Source of the DNA: Desulfobacteraceae bacterium UBA2771
GTDB lineage: Bacteria; Desulfobacterota; Desulfobacteria; Desulfobacterales; Desulfosarcinaceae
Length of the DNA: 47,115 nt
Assembly: GCA_002352605.1 (NCBI GenBank)
Contig: DEIP01000191.1
Span: 7,613-54,727 of the forward strand
Reading direction: 5' to 3'
The position numbers and the translations under genes are program-made. The notes under the pieces are model-generated. The model was not told where the DNA came from. It saw only the letters and a list, made by a program, of their open reading frames with translations, and did no database searches. Shown piece by piece: positions 7,576-16,837 of this stretch (positions are counted from its first letter, which is position 1; each line of letters opens with the position of its first letter).

Positions 7576-9684
7576 ATGGTTGATATCATCATTAATCGAG
7601 GAAAGTTTGCGGTGCGCGCCATCAAGGCGCTTTTCTTAAATACCGTACTGATTATCTGTGTCGTGATTCCATATCCGGGCTTCCGAACTTGCTACGCGGA
7701 AACAAATGGCGAATTGAGTGGCGAGAATACTGATTTTACCCAATTTTCGTTAGAGGAACTGAAAAATGTGGTTATCGTATCGGCCTCCAAAAAGCCTGAA
7801 ATGGTGTCGGATGTGGCTGCTGCGGTCTATGTGATCACCCGGGAAGATATTCGCAGGTCCGGGGTCACCAGTATTCCGGAAGCGTTGCGCCTGGCGCCGG
7901 GCGTTCATGTGGCCCGGATTACAGCTACGGATTGGGCCGTCAATATTCGCGGACTCAATGGCCAATTCGCCCAGAACCTGCTCGTGATAATCGATGGCCG
8001 CAAGGTTTACACCCATGTTTTCTCCGGTGTTTTCTGGGACATTCAGGACACGGTGATCGAAGATATCGATCGCATCGAGGTCATTCGCGGCCCCGGGGCG
8101 GCCCTTTGGGGCGCCAACGCCGTCAACGGCGTGATCAATATCATCACCAAACCGGCCAGGCAGACCCGGGGGGGACAGGTCGTGGCCTTGGGCGGCAGCG
8201 AAGAGCAGAGCGGCAGCCTCCGTTACGGCGGTATCTTCGGCAAGGGCGCCCAGTATCGTGCCTATGGCAAATTTTTCAACCGGGGTGATCTGGCCGATGT
8301 GGGACTTGATCGGGGGGGTGATCCGGCGGATACCAATGATGCGCAATCCACTGACAACTGGCGCTCCGGGCGCGGAGGCTTCAGAATCGACCTGGAGCCC
8401 GGTTATGGCCTGGCAGCGGGGTCGCCGGATGCCATTACCTTACAAGGAGAAGCTTACAACAATCGCTATGATAAAGAATTTGAGCGTCGCTCAATCATTT
8501 TCCCGAGCTCCGTGTCAACGCAAGATGGGCAATCCGACACGTCCGAGGCCATGGGATGGCATTTGCTGGGACGATGGAAACATGCCATTTCCGGTGATTC
8601 CGATACGATTCTACAGATATATTACGATCACACCCGAAAAGATTATGATCCAGGCAGCGGGCAAGTCCACACCACCGACCTGGATTTCCAACACCGCCTG
8701 ACCCTTGGTCGGAGGAATGAAGCGATCTGGGGCCTTGAATACAAATTAATATTCGACGAGTTCGACGACGGCCCCAATGTTCAAATGGCGCCTTCCCATC
8801 TGGATCAAAGTCAGTGGAGCGCTTTTATCCAGGATGAATTAACGATTCTGCCGGATCGGTTGACCTTTATCGCCGGGTCAAAATTCGAACACAACGAGTT
8901 TACCGGCCTAGAAATCCAACCGAGCATCCGCGCGATCTACACCCCCTGCGATCGGGCTTCCGTGTGGACGGCCGTTTCCAGGGCCGTGAGGATACCATCC
9001 CGACTCGAATTGCACGGTCGAACAAGCGACACCATCGAACTGCCCGACGCAGGCCCGGACACGCCCGTGGAAATCACCGCCCAGGGTAACCCCGATCTTC
9101 AGTCTGAAACGCTCACGGCCTATGAACTCGGCATCCGCCTGAGGGCGGCACCGACCCTTTGGATAGACACGGCATTGTTCTTCAATGACTATAAAAATCT
9201 GATCGGACTTGAGCTGACCGGCATTGATATGGACGGTGACCGCTACAATCTTGGTTACGCCAACAACACGTCGGGTGAGGCTTATGGATTGGAGATGGTG
9301 GTGGACTGGAAGGTCACCGGCAACTGGCTGTTGGGCGCATCTTATGCCTATTTGCACACGTTGATCGAAGAAAACAGGATCGCGGACCCCGACATCGACG
9401 CCCTTATATCCCAAGACAGCAATCCGCCTCATTTGTTCTCCATACGCTCGAATCTGGACATTACGCCGCAGTTCGATTTTGATTTGTGGTTCCGTTATGT
9501 CGGCCGTCTGCCCGAAAGGGAGATCGACAGCTACACGGTTTTTGATGCCCGCATCGCCTGGCGGCCCTTCCCGGATCTGGAACTCTCCCTGGTGGGGCAA
9601 AACCTTTTGGAAAGGGGCCATTCGGAATTTTCCACGCTTGAAGTCAAACGCAGTATCTACGGAAAAATCGACTGGAAATTTTAG
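7576..9684 (+). CDS. TonB-dependent outer-membrane receptor
   Basis: The product has 702 residues. A long N-terminal region with a hydrophobic signal core (LFLNTVLIICVVIPY) is followed by the lead-in FSLEELKNVVIVSASKK. A complete plug domain follows (about residues 60-190) with EDIRRSGVTSIPEALRLAPG, LLVIIDGRKVYT and the hallmark IEVIRGPGAALWGANAVNGV. The remainder is a 22-strand-type barrel ending in IYGKIDWKF, with the C-terminal Phe typical of BAM substrates. Such receptors import chelated metals, cobalamin or other ligands using TonB energy, or sense them. The substrate cannot be read from the sequence. An 11-nt gap leads to the yfiR-like gene, and the kinase and GGDEF genes follow without gaps, so it probably acts as the outer-membrane part of a signalling unit (inference). 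Confidence 0.93.
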   Translation: MVDIIINRGKFAVRAIKALFLNTVLIICVVIPYPGFRTCYAETNGELSGENTDFTQFSLEELKNVVIVSASKKPEMVSDVAAAVYVITREDIRRSGVTSIPEALRLAPGVHVARITATDWAVNIRGLNGQFAQNLLVIIDGRKVYTHVFSGVFWDIQDTVIEDIDRIEVIRGPGAALWGANAVNGVINIITKPARQTRGGQVVALGGSEEQSGSLRYGGIFGKGAQYRAYGKFFNRGDLADVGLDRGGDPADTNDAQSTDNWRSGRGGFRIDLEPGYGLAAGSPDAITLQGEAYNNRYDKEFERRSIIFPSSVSTQDGQSDTSEAMGWHLLGRWKHAISGDSDTILQIYYDHTRKDYDPGSGQVHTTDLDFQHRLTLGRRNEAIWGLEYKLIFDEFDDGPNVQMAPSHLDQSQWSAFIQDELTILPDRLTFIAGSKFEHNEFTGLEIQPSIRAIYTPCDRASVWTAVSRAVRIPSRLELHGRTSDTIELPDAGPDTPVEITAQGNPDLQSETLTAYELGIRLRAAPTLWIDTALFFNDYKNLIGLELTGIDMDGDRYNLGYANNTSGEAYGLEMVVDWKVTGNWLLGASYAYLHTLIEENRIADPDIDALISQDSNPPHLFSIRSNLDITPQFDFDLWFRYVGRLPEREIDSYTVFDARIAWRPFPDLELSLVGQNLLERGHSEFSTLEVKRSIYGKIDWKF

Positions 9685-9695
9685 GGCGACGGCCA

Positions 9696-10283
9696 ATGGC
9701 AAGAATATCCGTGAAAAGCAAAGCAGTTGATTCTTACGCACGGCGGGCAGCCGTCGCCCTTTTGTGCTGCCTGGTGCTTTTACGGCCCTCAACCGTCTTG
9801 TGCGAACCGGTCAAAGGCCCCGAGTATGAAGTCAAGATCGGCTTCATCTATAATTTCGCGAATTTTGTGACCTGGCCGCCGGCGGTCTTTGACGACAATC
9901 CGGATCCGTTGATCCTCTGTTTTGTCTCGGAAAATCTTTCCAGTGAGGTTCTCTACAAATTAGACGGTAAAAGCATCAAGGGCAGGAAAATCAAAGTCAT
10001 CGCCTACCGGGATGGCGCCTGTTTGACAAAAAGCCATATCCTGTTTTTCGCAACCCAGAACAAAGCCATCATTCAACCGATATTGAACCTGGCCAATGGA
10101 CTGGGCATTTTGACCATCGGAGAGGTCGACGGATTTTCCCGCATGGGCGGCGTCATCAATTTTTTTGAAGCGTCCAATCGGCTGCGCTTTGAAATCAATA
10201 TCGATGCCGCTCGGCGGGAAGGGTTGAAGATGAGTGCGCAACTGCTTGGATCCGCGCAGATTGTCAAGGCGGAGAAAGAGTAA
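9696..10283 (+). CDS. YfiR-like (DUF4154) periplasmic protein
   Basis: The product has 195 residues. A signal peptide (ARRAAVALLCCLVLLRPSTVLC) precedes a YfiR-type domain: the start EYEVKIGFIYNFANFVTWP is the family's characteristic opening, followed by the alpha/beta core and the late segment NRLRFEINIDAARREGLKM near the end. In Pseudomonas, YfiR sits in the periplasm and represses the CHASE8-containing diguanylate cyclase YfiN (family knowledge). The next gene encodes a membrane kinase with a similar periplasmic sensor and starts at the base after this stop codon, so the two products very likely interact. The partner here would be the kinase rather than a cyclase (inference). No YfiB-like OmpA-domain protein is present; the TonB receptor occupies that place. 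Confidence 0.88.
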   Translation: MARISVKSKAVDSYARRAAVALLCCLVLLRPSTVLCEPVKGPEYEVKIGFIYNFANFVTWPPAVFDDNPDPLILCFVSENLSSEVLYKLDGKSIKGRKIKVIAYRDGACLTKSHILFFATQNKAIIQPILNLANGLGILTIGEVDGFSRMGGVINFFEASNRLRFEINIDAARREGLKMSAQLLGSAQIVKAEKE

Positions 10284-12590
10284 ATGGGTCCTTTTCGAAA
10301 TCTGAGCATCAAATGGAAGCTGAAACTGATCATCATGCTGACCAGCGGCATCGCCCTGCTGTTTGCTTCCGGAACCCTCATGTACAGCAACATTGTCACT
10401 TTCAAAAAAATTATCCGCGACGATCTCTCCAGCCTGGCCCGGGTGATCGGAAACAACAGCGTCGGCGCCATCGTCTTCAATGATCGGCAGACGGCGGAAA
10501 ACAATCTGGCGGCGCTGCATGCCAAGCCGGATGTGGCTCTGGCCTGTATCTATAACCGCAGCGGAAAAATTTTCGCAACCTATGTTCATGAAAGCGCCGC
10601 GAATCGCCTATCCGTTCCCTCGATTCGGGAGCCGGGATACTATTATGAGGGCAACTACCTGTTGGTCTATAGTATCGTTTCGTATGGATACGATGTGATC
10701 GGCACGGTCTGCATCCAATTTGATTTGAAAGGAACACAACGGGAAACACTGCGGTCCGCCGTAATTTTCGGTTTTATCCTGTGCATTGCCTTCTTGATCA
10801 TCTGGGTGTTATCGGTCTCCCTGCAAAAAGTCATTTCCAAACCGATCTTGAGTCTGACGCGAATCGCCAAGGTGGTTTCGGAAAGAAAGGACTTCTCGGT
10901 CAGAGTCGAAAAACACGCCAAGGATGAAATCGGCGTTCTGATCGACGTGTTCAACGATATGTTGGCCCGGATCCAGTCCCGGGATGAGAAACTGGGGGAG
11001 TATCGTGAACACCTGGAAGAACAGGTGGCCAACCGGACCCTGGAGTTGCGCCAGGCCAATGAGATGCTTCAAACGGCCAAAGACGCCGCCGAAGCGGCCA
11101 GCCGCGCCAAAAGCGAGTTTTTGGCCAATATGTCCCATGAAATCCGCACCCCCATGAATACCGTTCTCGGTTTTTCGGATCTGCTCAAGTCTCTGATTTC
11201 GGATAAAAGACAAAAAAGTTATTTGGCGGCCATCAGTTCGAGCGGCAAGGGGTTGTTGACGCTGATCAATGGTATTCTGGACCTGTCCAAGATCGAAGCC
11301 GGAAAGATGGAGCTTGAGTATGAGCCCGTAAATCCGCATACGGTCTTCGATGAAATCCGGCAGAGCTTCACCTTGCAAGCCTCTGCGAAAAAGATCGATT
11401 TTACCGTCACGCTCGACCCGAGCATACCGGATTTCCTGATGCTGGATGAGGTGCGGCTGAAGCAGATACTGTTCAATCTGCTCGACAATGCAGTCAAGTT
11501 CACGCAAAAAGGATATGTTCGCCTGACCGTCGAAAAACGCGATGCATCGCAAGAAGCCGCCGTTATCGGCCTTCTGATCACCGTTGAAGATTCGGGAATC
11601 GGCATACCGGAGCAATACCACGGTGAAATTTTCGAGGCATTTAAACAAAAAGACGGTCAAAGCACCAAGCGTTTTGGCGGAACCGGTTTGGGCCTTTCCA
11701 TTACCAAAAGGCTGGTGGAAATGATGGCGGGAACCATCAGCGTCCATAGTACGGAAAAACGAGGCAGCCGATTCTGCATATCGATTCCGCATGTGAAGGT
11801 TGCCACGGCCGGTAGTGCCGCCGACATCGATGAGATCTTCAACGAAGAAGAGATTCTTTTTCAGGAAGCCACGGTCTTGATTGCCGACGACGTCGCAACC
11901 AACAGAGTCCTGATAAAAGCGTTTCTCAGATCATCGCCAATTACATCCATAGAAACCGAAAACGGCGAAAATGCAGTACTTTTAGCCCGAAAACACCAAC
12001 CCGATGTTATTTTGATGGCATTAAAAATGCCGGGTTTAAGTGGTCTCGACGCCATGAAACGGATCGGCAGGGACAGCCATACCCGATCGATTCCGATCAT
12101 TGCACTGACCGCCGCCGGCATGATGGGTGAAAAAGAGAGGATGATCGAACAGGGCTTTGCAGGATATCTGACCAAGCCGATTCAAAAAGCGACCTTGTTT
12201 CAGGAACTGGTTCGATTTATTCCTCAAACCCGGGGGAAAGCGGTTTTTCCGCAAGATCGGGCCATCGTTTGGGAACCCATCGACCTTGATCGGTTGCCAA
12301 GGGTAATCGAACAGCTTGAAAATAAATATATGCGGATATGGATGGAAACCAGAAAAAATCATTTTTTCAATGAAATCGGCGATTTTGCACACCAGATGAT
12401 GGAATTGGGCGAAGAAAATGCCATTGTGCTATTGAAAACCTATGGAGAAGACCTGGTCGCCCATGTGGAAAGCTTCGATGTGGAGAACATGAATACGGCC
12501 TTAAAGGCCTATCCCAAAATGGTTGAAACCATCAAGGCGTTAGAGACACGGTTAGAGATAAAGGAAGATACTTATGATTCCGACAGGTGA
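10284..12590 (+). CDS. Hybrid sensor histidine kinase, CHASE8-HAMP-HisKA-HATPase with degenerate receiver
   Basis: The product has 768 residues. Transmembrane helix 1 is at 13-33, a CHASE8-like periplasmic sensor at about 40-150 (VIGNNSVGAIVFNDRQTAEN), helix 2 at 157-178, HAMP to about 230 and a coiled coil to 275. HisKA has SHEIRTPMN with His285, and HATPase has the N-box NLLDNAVKFT, DSGIG and GGTGLGLSI. The receiver (about 528-645) keeps ADD, the Thr of ALTA and the Lys of TKPI, but the phospho-acceptor position reads VILMALKMPG: Ala579, codon GCA at 12018-12020, replaces Asp. A C-terminal helical region of about 110 residues resembles a histidine-phosphotransfer fold without an obvious phospho-His. 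The next gene overlaps by 17 nt, so the phosphate probably goes to that GGDEF response regulator (inference). Confidence 0.92.
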   Translation: MGPFRNLSIKWKLKLIIMLTSGIALLFASGTLMYSNIVTFKKIIRDDLSSLARVIGNNSVGAIVFNDRQTAENNLAALHAKPDVALACIYNRSGKIFATYVHESAANRLSVPSIREPGYYYEGNYLLVYSIVSYGYDVIGTVCIQFDLKGTQRETLRSAVIFGFILCIAFLIIWVLSVSLQKVISKPILSLTRIAKVVSERKDFSVRVEKHAKDEIGVLIDVFNDMLARIQSRDEKLGEYREHLEEQVANRTLELRQANEMLQTAKDAAEAASRAKSEFLANMSHEIRTPMNTVLGFSDLLKSLISDKRQKSYLAAISSSGKGLLTLINGILDLSKIEAGKMELEYEPVNPHTVFDEIRQSFTLQASAKKIDFTVTLDPSIPDFLMLDEVRLKQILFNLLDNAVKFTQKGYVRLTVEKRDASQEAAVIGLLITVEDSGIGIPEQYHGEIFEAFKQKDGQSTKRFGGTGLGLSITKRLVEMMAGTISVHSTEKRGSRFCISIPHVKVATAGSAADIDEIFNEEEILFQEATVLIADDVATNRVLIKAFLRSSPITSIETENGENAVLLARKHQPDVILMALKMPGLSGLDAMKRIGRDSHTRSIPIIALTAAGMMGEKERMIEQGFAGYLTKPIQKATLFQELVRFIPQTRGKAVFPQDRAIVWEPIDLDRLPRVIEQLENKYMRIWMETRKNHFFNEIGDFAHQMMELGEENAIVLLKTYGEDLVAHVESFDVENMNTALKAYPKMVETIKALETRLEIKEDTYDSDR

Positions 12591-13605
12591 CACCCAATAC
12601 AAAATATTGATCGTTGACGATGTTCCAAAGAACATCCAGGTGGCGGCCAATATCCTGGAAAAATACGGATACCAGATGGCATTTGCACAAGATGGCCCCA
12701 CGGCCGTCGCGCAGACCGAAAGCAACCATTTTGACCTGATTCTGCTGGATATCATGATGCCGCGGATGGATGGATTCGAGGTGTGCCGGAGAATAAAAGC
12801 AAATCCTGCCAACCGGGATATTCCGATCATATTTCTAACCGCCAAAAATGACACGGAGAGTATCGTCAAAGGGTTGGCCCTGGGCGCTATGGACTATCTG
12901 ACCAAACCGTTCAACGGTGCAGAATTGCAGGCCAGGGTCAAAACCCATTTGACCTTGTATCGTTCAAAAAAAGAGATCGTGGCGGCCAACGCGCGCCTCA
13001 GCAAGGAAATCGCCGAACGAATCAAAGTGGAAGAAGCACTTGAGCGCAGCAAGGAGGAGTACCGCCACCTGTCTACCCACGACAGCCTGACCGGTCTTTA
13101 CAACACACGTCATCTCTATGGTGCCATGGAGTCGTTGGTTGCTGAAAGTCGGCGCAATGGATTGCAGTTTTCCCTTATTTTCCTGGATATCGACGATTTC
13201 AAACGCGTGGTCGATTCCCACGGCCATCTCAACGGCAGCCAAGTTTTGGCAGAGGTGGCGCAGACCATTAAAGGTTGCCTAGCAGCGCCGGCTTACGGCG
13301 TTGCCTACGGTGGTGACGAGTTCGTTGTCGTGCTTCCCGGCCATGACCACGATCAGGCTTTGGAAAAGGCGCAGGAAATCCGTTCCAGGATGCTCACAAC
13401 GGTTTACCTGCCGGCGGTCCCAAATGGCATCCGTCTGCACGCCAGCTTTGGCGTATCCACCTATCCCGGTGATGCCTCGGATATCAAAGCCATGCTTGCC
13501 AAGGCGGATCAGGCCATGTTTCAAGTCAAGATGAAAGGGAAAAACGCGGTGGGCAATATCGGCAGCATAATCTATCAGAATCAAGAAGGCCCACCGGTGC
13601 CCTAG
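12574..13605 (+). CDS. PleD-like response regulator with diguanylate cyclase (GGDEF) domain
   Basis: The product has 343 residues. An intact receiver at about 10-126 has acidic DD, phospho-acceptor Asp59 in LILLDIMMPRMDG, Thr in FLTA and Lys in YLTKPF. A coiled-coil linker (about 128-163) leads to a GGDEF domain (about 164-328) with HDSLTGLYN, LDIDDFK and the exact signature GGDEF at 246-250, so cyclase activity making c-di-GMP from two GTP is expected. The RxxD product-inhibition site five residues before GGDEF is absent (the residues there are PAYGVAY). The HGHLNGSQVL segment differs slightly from the usual HGHxxGDxxL. The start lies within the end of the kinase gene (17-nt overlap), which points to translational coupling and a kinase/regulator pair. 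Confidence 0.93.
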   Translation: MIPTGDTQYKILIVDDVPKNIQVAANILEKYGYQMAFAQDGPTAVAQTESNHFDLILLDIMMPRMDGFEVCRRIKANPANRDIPIIFLTAKNDTESIVKGLALGAMDYLTKPFNGAELQARVKTHLTLYRSKKEIVAANARLSKEIAERIKVEEALERSKEEYRHLSTHDSLTGLYNTRHLYGAMESLVAESRRNGLQFSLIFLDIDDFKRVVDSHGHLNGSQVLAEVAQTIKGCLAAPAYGVAYGGDEFVVVLPGHDHDQALEKAQEIRSRMLTTVYLPAVPNGIRLHASFGVSTYPGDASDIKAMLAKADQAMFQVKMKGKNAVGNIGSIIYQNQEGPPVP

Positions 13606-13653
13606 TGGCCTAGAAAACAATTAATCGAACCGATCGGTTGGCATGGATGTGCA

Positions 13654-14379
13654 TTATGATGCTGCTTTTTTCATCCGGTCCAGATGGTACAGCGTGGCGC
13701 CCACCGGTGCAAAGCTCAGAAAGAGCAGGTTCAGCACAGGGACGAGAAAGGGCAGGCCGAATCCCAGATGAAAGGGCAGCGCCCTCCCCAGGGTTGTAAA
13801 ACGCTGGCCAAACGGCTGCAGGTTGCGGGCGGGGATGAGATCGGTGTTGTCCCAGGCCAGGAAGATGACCGCCAGTAGAGGACCGACAACGATGAACACC
13901 GGCCCCAGCGGCGTAAACCAGCCCAACACCATGATGATCAGGGTCAGCAGGACCGGGATGATGTTACGGGGGATTTCCTGGCGGATCAAAAATCCCATTT
14001 GCGTCGAAACCGGCACATTCGGAGATGGCGCCGCCTCGCCGGTAATCAGGCGTTCGGTGATGCGGGACATCAGGTCCATGATGAACACGGCAAATAAAAG
14101 CTGGGCCAGCAGATAGGCAGCCACCGCCGATATGCCCACCAGCAGCAGGGAGAGTAACCAGGAGGCCAGGTGCCAGGCCCAGGCGATCCATACACTTTCC
14201 GGCTGTTGCCATAACAGGGCCAGGATGTCCGCATGTTTGGCCAGGATCAGGCCGGCGAGGGCCACGCTCAAGATGGCCACCACGGCAAAGCGCAAAAAGC
14301 CCAACAGCAGCAACCGGGGGGTCCGGATGCCCAGCCATAGCCCCTTAAAGTTGTACATAACGCCTGAAAACAGATTCAT
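13654..14379 (-). CDS. EI24 family membrane protein
   Basis: The product has 241 residues with several long hydrophobic segments: FLRFAVVAILSVALAGLIL, WLLSLLLVGISAVAAYLLA, IIPVLLTLIIMVLGW and VFIVVGPLLAVIFLAW. The C-terminal part (PFGQRFTTLGRALPFHLGFG and APVGATLYHLD) matches the EI24/CysZ-like family. Members include the sulfate permease CysZ of E. coli, but most are uncharacterised, and sequence alone does not justify a sulfate-transport call. The start at 14379 has AGAGG 7 nt upstream. It follows the YibQ-like gene after 100 nt on the same strand and may be the last gene of the ftsE-led operon. It converges with the GGDEF gene. Confidence 0.8.
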   Translation of the reverse strand: MNLFSGVMYNFKGLWLGIRTPRLLLLGFLRFAVVAILSVALAGLILAKHADILALLWQQPESVWIAWAWHLASWLLSLLLVGISAVAAYLLAQLLFAVFIMDLMSRITERLITGEAAPSPNVPVSTQMGFLIRQEIPRNIIPVLLTLIIMVLGWFTPLGPVFIVVGPLLAVIFLAWDNTDLIPARNLQPFGQRFTTLGRALPFHLGFGLPFLVPVLNLLFLSFAPVGATLYHLDRMKKAAS

Positions 14380-14479
14380 CTTAACGCCTCTAAGCCCTTA
14401 AGCGGTGCGGCATACATACCGTAAGCCGCGGCAACGAGGAGCGCCGCACAACGCGGGTATTGGATATTTTGCCACATCG

Positions 14480-15460
14480 TCATCCCTGCTGAAAGGCCAC
14501 CACCTTAGACGCATAGGTCAGAGAGACCGCCGCTTTCAGTTCGGGCAGCATCTCCTTCAACACCGCGAGGGTAACCGCGTGGGGGTGAGCGATGCCGATG
14601 GCGTACCCCTGACGCCGGGCCCGTTTGATCAAGCGTTTGAGCTGTTTTCTGACAAACGCCGGGGTCTGCTCATGGTCGATGAATACATCCCGCTCGGCAA
14701 ATGGCAGTTGAAGCAGCTTTGCCGACGGTCGGCACAGGGTCTTTACCGACGTGCGGCTGTCCACAAAAAAAAGGTTCCGCTTTTTCAGGATAGTGAAGAT
14801 CTGGCGCATCTGCTCGGACGATGCCGTCAACTTGGATCCCATGTGATTGTTGACGCCCTTGATGTCGGGGATACTGTCGAGATTCGCGTTGAGCTGGAAG
14901 ATGAGCTCGTCGGGGTTCATGGAGGTCAGCAATGCTCCGGGACCCGGATCGACGCCGGGATAATTTTCCGGTTCCATGGGCAAGTGGAGCATGATCTCCA
15001 CATCCTTTTTCAGGGCCTGATCAATGATGCGACGGTTAAACGGGCCTTGGGGGAGCATGGAAAAAGTAAGGGGCGCATCCAGCGCCAAAAACGCATCGGC
15101 CATCTTGCGGTCGTAGCCGATATCGTCGATGATGATGGCCACGGGAATCCCGTTGGTCACCGGTTTGGCCCGGGTGATCGGCGCCGGCGGCACCACCTTG
15201 CGATGAAATGCCTCGTAATCCGGCACGCTGTGGTGCACCAACTCGATTTCGGGTTGGGCAATCCCCATGGGTTTGGGTGTTGAAGCCACAGGCGGCGAAG
15301 GCCGCATGAGGAAGCGGTTGGCCAGAAGTGCGGCCGTGATCACGAGACACACCAGCAAGGTCAATCCGGTTACGATTTTCATGACTTGCCGTGTGGGATT
15401 GAATCCGGCTTTCTTTCTATTTTTTCGAACCTTGGGTTTTGCGGAACCTTTCTTAGCCAT
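14480..15460 (-). CDS. YibQ-type divergent polysaccharide deacetylase family protein
   Basis: The product has 326 residues. A very basic N-terminus (about 30 residues, many Lys/Arg) is followed by one transmembrane helix (VTGLTLLVCLVITAALLA), so it is membrane-anchored with a periplasmic domain. The domain from about 105 carries VAIIIDDIGYD, LPMEPENYPG, GVNNHMGSKLT and FFVDSRTS, the conserved blocks of the divergent polysaccharide deacetylase (DUF610) family. The catalytic activity of this family is not established. The start ATG overlaps the end of ctpA by 8 nt, placing it in the ftsE-ftsX-envC-ctpA operon. An envelope or cell-wall role is inferred from that context. Confidence 0.88.
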   Translation of the reverse strand: MAKKGSAKPKVRKNRKKAGFNPTRQVMKIVTGLTLLVCLVITAALLANRFLMRPSPPVASTPKPMGIAQPEIELVHHSVPDYEAFHRKVVPPAPITRAKPVTNGIPVAIIIDDIGYDRKMADAFLALDAPLTFSMLPQGPFNRRIIDQALKKDVEIMLHLPMEPENYPGVDPGPGALLTSMNPDELIFQLNANLDSIPDIKGVNNHMGSKLTASSEQMRQIFTILKKRNLFFVDSRTSVKTLCRPSAKLLQLPFAERDVFIDHEQTPAFVRKQLKRLIKRARRQGYAIGIAHPHAVTLAVLKEMLPELKAAVSLTYASKVVAFQQG

Positions 15461-16826
15461 TTTTGAGGTCTTTGAAAATATCGTAGCTGATCAAAATATC
15501 CAGCGCACGCATAACCTGGTTATCGGAAAAGAGGGCCTCCCGGTCCAGGGGACTGTTTTTGGATTTGAAACGCTTCAGTGCCGGGGGATCTTCGGGCGCC
15601 TCTTTCTCCGGCACATCCGGTTCGGTTTTCGATTTTTCGAACGCCTTGTCCGGCTCTGCATCCAAATGGTTTTTCAGATCCTTTTCCTTGAGCATTCGTC
15701 CATCGGTGGTGCCGGTGTCGGTGATGGTGTGACGCTTGACCGTCAGATCGGGCGCCACACCTTTTGCCTGGATAGAGCGACCCGAAGGCGTATAGTAGCG
15801 GGCGATGGTAAACTTGAGGCCGTAGCCGTCCCGCAGGGTCTCCACGGTCTGCACGGACCCCTTGCCGAAAGAGGTCGTGCCCAGGATCAGGGCCCGCTTG
15901 TGGTCCTGGAGTGCACCAGCCACGATTTCAGATGCGCTGGCACTGCCACCGTTGATCAGAACCACAATGGGATAAGCTCGTTTTACGTCGGCGGCGTGAG
16001 CCTGAAACACCTTGGTGTTCCGGCCGTCACGTCCTTTGATACTAAGAATCTCACCGGTATCCAGGAAGAGATCGGACACTTCGATGGCTTGATTGAGAAT
16101 ACCTCCGGGATTGTCCCGCAAGTCTAAAACAAGGCCCTTCATGGGCGCTTCGGTGGTCTCCATCGCCTTCAGGGCGTCGATCAGATCGCCGGTTGTATTC
16201 TCCCTGAAATTGGTGATCCAAACGTACCCATATCCCGGCCTGAGCAGTTCTGCCTTGACACTGTATATGGGGATCACGTCGCGTTCCAGGCTAAAATCCA
16301 GCGGTTCGGACGCGCCCCGCCTGAGGATCGTAATCTTGACGGTGGTACCCTTGGGCCCACGCATGCGATTGACCGCATCCCTCAGGTCCTCAGTCGGTTT
16401 CCCGTCAACCTTGACGATTTTGTCGCCGGCCTTGATGCCGGCCCGATAGGCCGGTGTTCCTTCGATGGGGGAGATGACGGTCACCAGGCTGTTACGCATG
16501 GTGATATGGATACCGATCCCGGTAAACTCGCCGTGGGTATCGATCTGAAGCTCTTTCAACGCATCGGGGGGAAGCAGGGCGGAGTGAGGATCCAAACTTC
16601 GGACCATACCCTGAATGGCCGCGTCGATCATGTTTTGGGTATCCACCTCATCCACATAGTTTTTCTGAACCAGCTCGATGACGTCGGAAAAAAGTTTCAG
16701 TCCTTTGTAGGTTTCTTCGTTATTGGCGGACAGATCCCGGTAAAAGCCGTGCCCCAGTATCAGCGCGACTGACGCGAGCACCATTGCCACCCATACGTTC
16801 AGGTGGCGGGTTTTTCTGGCTGTCAT
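15453..16826 (-). CDS. ctpA: S41 family carboxy-terminal processing protease
   Basis: From ATG 16826 the product has 457 residues; GAGGAG lies 6 nt upstream, which favours this over an ATG 30 nt further up. An N-terminal anchor (VWVAMVLASVALILGHGF) precedes the family's opening domain (YVDEVD, SLDPHSALLPP), a PDZ domain (about 85-175, GEFTGIGIHI, GIKAGDKIVKVDG) and the S41 protease core. The core holds LDLRDNPGG, the nucleophile Ser in INGGSASASE and the catalytic Lys in TSFGKGSVQ. Such proteases trim C-termini of periplasmic proteins and often regulate murein hydrolases. It starts 11 nt after the end of the EnvC-like gene, and that pairing is common in Desulfobacterota. Confidence 0.95.
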   Translation of the reverse strand: MTARKTRHLNVWVAMVLASVALILGHGFYRDLSANNEETYKGLKLFSDVIELVQKNYVDEVDTQNMIDAAIQGMVRSLDPHSALLPPDALKELQIDTHGEFTGIGIHITMRNSLVTVISPIEGTPAYRAGIKAGDKIVKVDGKPTEDLRDAVNRMRGPKGTTVKITILRRGASEPLDFSLERDVIPIYSVKAELLRPGYGYVWITNFRENTTGDLIDALKAMETTEAPMKGLVLDLRDNPGGILNQAIEVSDLFLDTGEILSIKGRDGRNTKVFQAHAADVKRAYPIVVLINGGSASASEIVAGALQDHKRALILGTTSFGKGSVQTVETLRDGYGLKFTIARYYTPSGRSIQAKGVAPDLTVKRHTITDTGTTDGRMLKEKDLKNHLDAEPDKAFEKSKTEPDVPEKEAPEDPPALKRFKSKNSPLDREALFSDNQVMRALDILISYDIFKDLKNG

Positions 16827-16837
16827 GTGTTTCTCCT

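Noticed and set aside
13628..13639. Perfect 12-bp palindrome AACCGATCGGTT between the GGDEF and EI24 genes
   Set aside because: No loop, no T-run and no second copy, so it cannot be called a terminator or operator with any support.
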